From: an uncultured Oscillospiraceae bacterium | GTDB lineage: Bacteria > Bacillota > Clostridia > Oscillospirales > Ruminococcaceae | Reading direction: 5' to 3' | Assembly (NCBI GenBank): GCA_934462925.1 | Contig: CAKSIT010000017.1 | Location: 1 to 55,764, forward strand | Length of the DNA: 55,764 bases | Shown: in pieces, positions 52,701-55,764 of the stretch | How the letters are laid out: each line of letters starts with the position of its first letter | Numbering within the stretch: the stretch's first letter is position 1 | Notes under the pieces: model-generated | Databases searched by the model: none | Told to the model about the DNA's origin: nothing | Seen by the model: the letters and a program-made list of their open reading frames with translations, nothing else | Translations under genes and position numbers: made by a program

Positions 52701-53416
52701 ATGTCCGCGCGGTCTATTATCGTGCCGAACGTTGTATGGCGGCAGTGGTCGGACCAGTAGGTGTCTATCATGCGTATCTCGGTGATAGTGGGGTCGCGGT
52801 GTTCGCTCTTGAAATAGTCCTGACAGAACTTGATGTCGTCGTTGTCCATTGCAAGGCCGTACTTTACGACAAAATCCGCAAGCTCCTTGTCCGAAAGCGA
52901 GGTGAACCCCGCGAGCGTTTCTACCTCGGTGGGTATGGTGTACTTTGTTTCGAGCGTTTCGTACTCGTCGAAGCCGCACTCGCGCGACTCAACGGCGTTT
53001 ATCAGGTAGTGCTTTATGCGGGCGAACTCCTCGTCGGTCATTTTGCCGCGCAGTATGTATATCTTCGCGTACTTAACAACGGGTCTGTCGCCCTTGCAGA
53101 GCATCTGAATGCACTGCGCGGCGGAATCCGCGCGCTGGTCGAACTGTCCGGGCAGGTACTCCACCGCGAACATACGCTCGTTTTCGGAAAGGGCGGGAAG
53201 CGCTGTGAACACCTCGTCTACGGGCGGCTCTGAGAACACAGTGGGTACGGCCTTCTCAAATTTCTCGCGGGGGAGCTTTTCCGCGTCGTAGCGGTTGATT
53301 ATCCGCACGCTTTCCACGGACTTTATTCCGAGTGCCACGTTGAGGTCGGAAAGCACCTCTGCGCCCTCTACGGCGTACTGAGGCTTCTTTTCGACGTAAA
53401 TGCGATAAACTGCCAT
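49706..53416 (-). CDS. purL: Phosphoribosylformylglycinamidine synthase (fused PurL-PurQ type)
   Basis: This enzyme makes FGAM from FGAR, glutamine and ATP in purine synthesis. The 1236-aa single chain includes the FGAM synthase core (DTYWSDHCRHTTF near 250, FKNETHNHPTEIEPFGGAAT near 350) and a C-terminal glutaminase domain with PGTNCEYD, the nucleophile Cys in GICNGFQAL near 1075 and HGEGRF. This is the long form found in many Clostridia. ATG 53416 follows GGAGG; the open frame continues upstream over the promoter. There is no PurR or purine-riboswitch-sized leader. Confidence 0.97.
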   Translation of the reverse strand: MAVYRIYVEKKPQYAVEGAEVLSDLNVALGIKSVESVRIINRYDAEKLPREKFEKAVPTVFSEPPVDEVFTALPALSENERMFAVEYLPGQFDQRADSAAQCIQMLCKGDRPVVKYAKIYILRGKMTDEEFARIKHYLINAVESRECGFDEYETLETKYTIPTEVETLAGFTSLSDKELADFVVKYGLAMDNDDIKFCQDYFKSEHRDPTITEIRMIDTYWSDHCRHTTFGTIIDRADIAPKYIADTFAQYRLDRSELGRDNKPLCLMDIATLAAKKLKKDGLLPDLDESEEINACSVKITVDVDGKDEDWLLMFKNETHNHPTEIEPFGGAATCLGGAIRDPLSGRSYVYQAMRVTGASDPLLPVEKTIKGKLPPRKITTTAAAGYSSYGNQIGLATGHVSEIYHPGYMAKRMEIGAVVGAAPARNVRRERPEPGDIVILLGGRTGRDGCGGATGSSKAHSVKSLDTCGAEVQKGNAPEERKLQRLFRNPEATRLIKRCNDFGAGGVSVAIGELADGLEIDLNAVPKKYDGLDGTELAISESQERMAVVVAPEDAEKFRALASAENLESTVVAKVTEQPRLRMEWNGKTIVDISREFLNSNGAEKHTDVAVPAVKVSYEKHRRNTPADWEALVGDLNICSQRGLVQRFDSTIGAGTVLMPFSGRTQQTPVQAMAAKLPVLGGATTTASVMAWGFDPFVSTQSPYHGAYCAVVESLAKVVAAGGSAEKCRLTFQEYFERTQGKPERWGKPFAALLGAYRAQLEMGCGAIGGKDSMSGTFEDIDVPPTLVSFAICTAKAQDVISAEFKCPYSSIGLIVPEYDEDGMPIAESVKRVFKTVEKLIAEKKAISVWAITGGGVAEGVFKMALGNHVGAELKGLSDKELFDPVYGGFVMELDGATDAQGVRIIGETLPDYEILCDGVKLDMAALEKKWESVLEPIFKTKLPVQPAPAAESYDKGCDLLTAHISPKLAKPRVLIPVFPGTNCEYDMANAFERFGGDSRIFVIRNLSAKDVEESVEEFASLIEKAQMIAIPGGFSGGDEPEGSAKFINAFFRNPKVTEGVENLLYKRDGLMIGICNGFQALIKLGLVPFGHIVPLTADSPTLTYNSIGRHQSQLAYTRICTNKSPWLMHTKVGDVHAIPISHGEGRFAAPEAVIKQLSENGQIAMQYVDLKGAPTMNPAFNPNSSMHAIEGIISPDGRVLGKMGHTERLTDYCCKNVDGDKEQLLFKGGVDYFK

Positions 53417-53480
53417 TGTTTGGTTACCTCCGTTTTTTGTTTGTCGGAAAAGTGCGAGCAAAAAAGCGCCGCACAATATA

Positions 53481-53509
53481 ATTATACTACCGTGAGCGCG
53501 CGCTGTCAA
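53481..53509 (-). promoter_or_regulatory. Sigma-A promoter of purL-dprA
   Basis: On the minus strand TTGACA (complement 53504-53509), 17 bases, TATAAT (complement 53481-53486): a near-consensus promoter with a leader of about 60 bases. Confidence 0.88.
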
Positions 53510-53578
53510 TCAATAATTCGACTATCTGTGCGCACGAACGGCAGGATTTTTTCTGCACATCTTACAAAAAGCGCGTTA

Positions 53579-54853
53579 TTACGCGGGGACGCCCGTGCAG
53601 TACCCGTCGCGGCAGCCCGTTATCCTTACGTTTACGAGCGTGTGGCGGGGAAGCTCCCTGCCGTAAATTCTCACGGGCGTGTACCCTGCGGTAAAGCCCT
53701 GCGAATACTCGGGCGTGCGCGGCTTTTCTATAAGAACGCTTTGTACCGTGCCGACCTGCGCGGACAGAAAGCGCTCCTCGAGCCGCCTGCCGAGCGCCTC
53801 TGCGGCGCGTGCGCGCTGTGTTTTTACGGCGGGGGGTATCTGGTCGGGGCGCTCTGCGGCGACAGTCCCGCGCCGTATGGAATAGGGGAAAACGTGCAGC
53901 TTTGCAAAGCCCATGCGCTCTATAAACTCCATGCTCTGCGCAAAATCCTCGTCCGTTTCGCCGGGGAAGCCCACCATTATGTCGGTAGTGAGCGAGCAGT
54001 TCGGGAACGCCTCGCGCAGCCTGTCCGCGGTCTGCGCGAAAAGCGCGGCGTCGTAGCGGCGGTGCATATCGTGGAGCGTTTTGTCGCAGCCCGACTGCAG
54101 GGAAACGTGAAAATGCGGGCAGAGCGTTTCAACGGCGCGCAGCCGCTCTATCTCGCGCTCGGTGAGCATTTCGGGTTCAAGCGAGCTTAAGCGTATCCTT
54201 GCAATGCCCTCCGCCTGCGCCGCGCTTACGGCGTCCGCAAGGGTAAGCCCGTACTCCTGCCCATAGCAGCCGAGGTTTATGCCCGTAAGCACTATCTCCT
54301 TATGCCCGCTCTGCGCGCACAGCGCCGCCTGCCGCGCTATCTCCTCGGGGCGGCGCGAGCGCACCCTGCCGCGCGCAAATGGGATAATGCAATAGGTGCA
54401 GAAGCGGTCGCAGCCGTCCTCTATTTTAATAAAGGCGCGTGTTCTGTCGATATCCGCGCCTGCGGAGTTTTCGTCAAAGTCGCGGGTGAGCGGCTGCACG
54501 CGCATGGTGCGCACGCGCGCGGCAAGGTACGCCTCGACAAGCGCGGGAATGCCGCCCTTATGCGAGTTGCCCGTGACGATATCCGCGCCCGTTACCTGAC
54601 TCGCTTCCTCGGGGTACGCCTGCGGAAAGCACCCGCAAAGCACTATAACGCACGCGGGGTTCTCGCGCCTGCACCGCGACACCGCCTGCCGCGCCTTTTT
54701 AACGCCCATGCCCGTTACGGCGCAGGAGTTTATAACGCACAGGTCCGCGCCCTGCTGAGCGGGGGTATAGCCCGCCTGCTCAAGCTGCTGCGCTATGGCT
54801 GCGCTTTCGCAGGAGTTCACCTTGCAGCCAAGCGTAATTATTTCATAAGTCAT
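53579..54853 (-). CDS. mtaB: tRNA t6A37 methylthiotransferase MtaB
   Basis: MtaB is a radical-SAM enzyme that adds a methylthio group to t6A at tRNA position 37. The 424-aa protein has the N-terminal cluster cysteines (LGCKVNSCES, INSCAVT, CGCFPQ), the radical-SAM motif CDRFCTYC near 147 followed by IPFARGRVRSR, LQSGCDKTLHDMHRRY near 252 and a TRAM-like C-terminus. The CKVNSCES form and FARGRVRSR favour MtaB over MiaB or RimO. ATG 54853 follows GAGGA. No clear terminator separates it from purL. Confidence 0.93.
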   Translation of the reverse strand: MTYEIITLGCKVNSCESAAIAQQLEQAGYTPAQQGADLCVINSCAVTGMGVKKARQAVSRCRRENPACVIVLCGCFPQAYPEEASQVTGADIVTGNSHKGGIPALVEAYLAARVRTMRVQPLTRDFDENSAGADIDRTRAFIKIEDGCDRFCTYCIIPFARGRVRSRRPEEIARQAALCAQSGHKEIVLTGINLGCYGQEYGLTLADAVSAAQAEGIARIRLSSLEPEMLTEREIERLRAVETLCPHFHVSLQSGCDKTLHDMHRRYDAALFAQTADRLREAFPNCSLTTDIMVGFPGETDEDFAQSMEFIERMGFAKLHVFPYSIRRGTVAAERPDQIPPAVKTQRARAAEALGRRLEERFLSAQVGTVQSVLIEKPRTPEYSQGFTAGYTPVRIYGRELPRHTLVNVRITGCRDGYCTGVPA

Positions 54854-54925
54854 AAATCGGTCCTCGACAAAAAGTTTCACAAAAAAATTGACAAAATAAA
54901 CAAAACGGTGTTCGCTTATTTCTTT

Positions 54926-54954
54926 ATTATACTTTATTCTTACGAATTTTGCAA
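54926..54954 (-). promoter_or_regulatory. Sigma-A promoter of mtaB
   Basis: On the minus strand TTGCAA (complement 54949-54954), 17 bases, TATAAT (complement 54926-54931). Its -35 is only seven bases from the divergent hpr promoter -35. Confidence 0.82.
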
Positions 54955-54961
54955 TAAGCTA

Positions 54962-54990
54962 TTGACTATTTTCAAAAAAGTTGCTATATT
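54962..54990 (+). promoter_or_regulatory. Sigma-A promoter of the first HPr-like gene
   Basis: TTGACT (54962-54967), 17 bases, TATATT (54985-54990) with extended TG at 54982-54983. Confidence 0.8.
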
Positions 54991-55064
54991 AAAGACAGGA
55001 AGCGAAAGCTCCCTGCAGAACAAAAGAAATATATATACATTGTCAGAAAGGCGGCGAAGGTATT

Positions 55065-55298
55065 ATGAAGGAACTGATGATAAAGCTTGAGTCTATCGAC
55101 GCGGTAAAGGAATTTGTAGCGCTTGCAAACGACTGCGCTTTTGAAATCGACCTTGTTTCGGGAAGATACGCTATCGACGGCAAGTCCATCATGGGTATTT
55201 TCTCGCTCAACCTCGACAAGGCTGTAAAGGTCGTTGTTCATGCAAGCGGCGCTGCCGCGGAGGATTTTGTCGACGAGATAAAGAAGTTCGCGGTATAA
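55065..55298 (+). CDS. HPr-like protein without the active histidine (copy 1)
   Basis: The 77-aa protein fits the HPr fold and length. It keeps the regulatory helix KSIMGIFSLNL with the Ser46-equivalent at residue 41, and the C-terminal EDFVDEIKKF helix. The GxHARPA loop that carries the phosphocarrier His15 is replaced by SIDAVKEFV. It therefore cannot act as a PTS phosphocarrier and resembles Crh, a Ser-phosphorylated co-regulator of catabolite control. ATG 55065 follows GAAAGGCGG. It is closely related to the next gene, but each has its own promoter. Regulatory function is inferred. Confidence 0.82.
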   Translation: MKELMIKLESIDAVKEFVALANDCAFEIDLVSGRYAIDGKSIMGIFSLNLDKAVKVVVHASGAAAEDFVDEIKKFAV

Positions 55299-55343
55299 CG
55301 CGCGGCTTTGGCACACGCCGACAGAAAAAACCGACATACGCGC

Positions 55344-55373
55344 TTGACAGGCGCGCATGGGATATGCTAAAAT
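55344..55373 (+). promoter_or_regulatory. Sigma-A promoter of the second HPr-like gene
   Basis: TTGACA (55344-55349), 18 bases, TAAAAT (55368-55373) with extended TG at 55365-55366. Confidence 0.78.
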
Positions 55374-55408
55374 AAGGTTAAGGCTAAAGACAGAAAGGAA
55401 GTATTGCT

Positions 55409-55639
55409 ATGACAACCGCAAAAATCAACATCAACACCATTAACGACGTAAAGGATTTCGTGTCTATCGTAAGCAAGTGCGATTATGACGTAGACATCAT
55501 CTCGGGCAGATATGCAATCGACGCAAAGTCCATCATGGGCATTTTCTCGCTCGACCTGTCCAAGGAGCTCACGCTCAATATCCACAGCGACAACTGCCGC
55601 GATTTCCTTGACGAGATTGCAAGATTTGTTGTAAAGTAA
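55409..55639 (+). CDS. HPr-like protein without the active histidine (copy 2)
   Basis: The 76-aa protein is a paralogue of the gene 110 bases upstream: the central SGRYAID-KSIMGIFSL block is nearly identical, while the ends differ. The Ser46-equivalent is again residue 41, and the His15 loop reads TINDVKDFV. ATG 55409 follows GAAAGGAAG. A strong terminator lies after it. Independent promoters suggest the two copies are expressed under different conditions. Whether they are phosphorylated by HPr kinase is unknown. Confidence 0.82.
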   Translation: MTTAKININTINDVKDFVSIVSKCDYDVDIISGRYAIDAKSIMGIFSLDLSKELTLNIHSDNCRDFLDEIARFVVK

Positions 55640-55655
55640 ACCGAATAAACAGCAG

Positions 55656-55691
55656 CGGGCGCTCTCCGAAATGGGGAGCGCCCGTTTTTTT
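55656..55691 (+). terminator. Intrinsic terminator after the second HPr-like gene
   Basis: CGGGCGCTCTCC and GGGGAGCGCCCG form a long stem followed by seven T residues. The second repeat copy starts three bases later. Confidence 0.9.
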
Positions 55692-55693
55692 AT

Positions 55694-55764
55694 GGGAACT
55701 TCTAAAAACCGGTTTGAAAAGGGAAAATGGGTAGAGTGCGCCGAATGCGATGAAAGCCGACGAA
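55694..55764 (+). repeat. MITE-like dispersed repeat, copy 2 (cut by the window end)
   Basis: These 71 bases match the first 71 bases of the element at 42704 with three differences, starting at the same terminal sequence (GGGAACTTCTAAAAACC) and in the same orientation. Like copy 1 it begins directly after a rho-independent terminator. The rest lies beyond the window. Confidence 0.8.

Noticed and set aside
53417..53480. Purine riboswitch upstream of purL
   Set aside because: The leader is about 60 bases and lacks the three-way-junction layout.

Overview
The window looks like the replication-origin region of a Clostridia-class Bacillota (Firmicutes) chromosome, most likely a gut-type Oscillospirales/Ruminococcaceae relative. 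This rests on the gene order dnaA-dnaN-yaaA-recF-remB-gyrB-gyrA, strong Gram-positive Shine-Dalgarno (SD) sites, sigma-A promoters that often have an extended TGn -10 box, a Noc/Soj/Spo0J set, a bacterial Gly-tRNA synthetase of the dimeric type and a fused large PurL. The lineage is inferred from content only; no database was searched. No tRNA, rRNA, transposase, prophage or CRISPR array was seen.

Region 1 (1-18.4 kb) is the origin and chromosome-segregation block, all on the + strand. An HD-domain gene is followed by a gene-free oriC stretch rich in the box TTTTCAACA, then dnaA, a second box cluster with a DnaA-trio-like TTA repeat, dnaN, yaaA, recF, remB, gyrB, a YcxB-like gene and gyrA. 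The usual rpmH-rnpA-yidC-jag-mnmE genes are not seen upstream. mnmG-rsmG, noc, parA, parB and serS follow gyrA instead. Three parS palindromes lie in this block, two of them forming the arms of a terminator-like hairpin after noc.

Region 2 (18.5-30 kb) holds an ABC exporter pair whose permease has a very long extracellular coiled coil, an aspartoacylase-like amidohydrolase, a DtxR/MntR-type regulator, an MBL-fold protein with a broken metal motif, two secreted Ig-like-domain proteins (one with 14 RCC1 repeats) and an XRE regulator.

Region 3 (30-37.2 kb) is motility and chemotaxis: a FliK-like plus FlhB-C-like pair on the - strand, divergent from cheA-cheW-cheR-cheB on the + strand.

Region 4 (37.2-55.8 kb) is mixed housekeeping: a conserved hypothetical that seems to start with ATA, ilvE with a Nudix hydrolase, a K+/H+ antiporter with RCK_C domains, an HTH/zinc-ribbon regulator, fucI, an ABC exporter, glyS, dprA, purL, mtaB, and two tandem HPr-like proteins that lack the phosphocarrier histidine but keep the Ser46 region. 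A dispersed repeat with imperfect terminal inverted repeats occurs at 42.7 kb and again, cut by the window edge, at 55.7 kb.

The most notable items are the origin architecture with a non-standard DnaA box, the parS-built terminator, two genes whose best starts are ATT and ATA, the dispersed repeat, and the Crh-like tandem HPr proteins.
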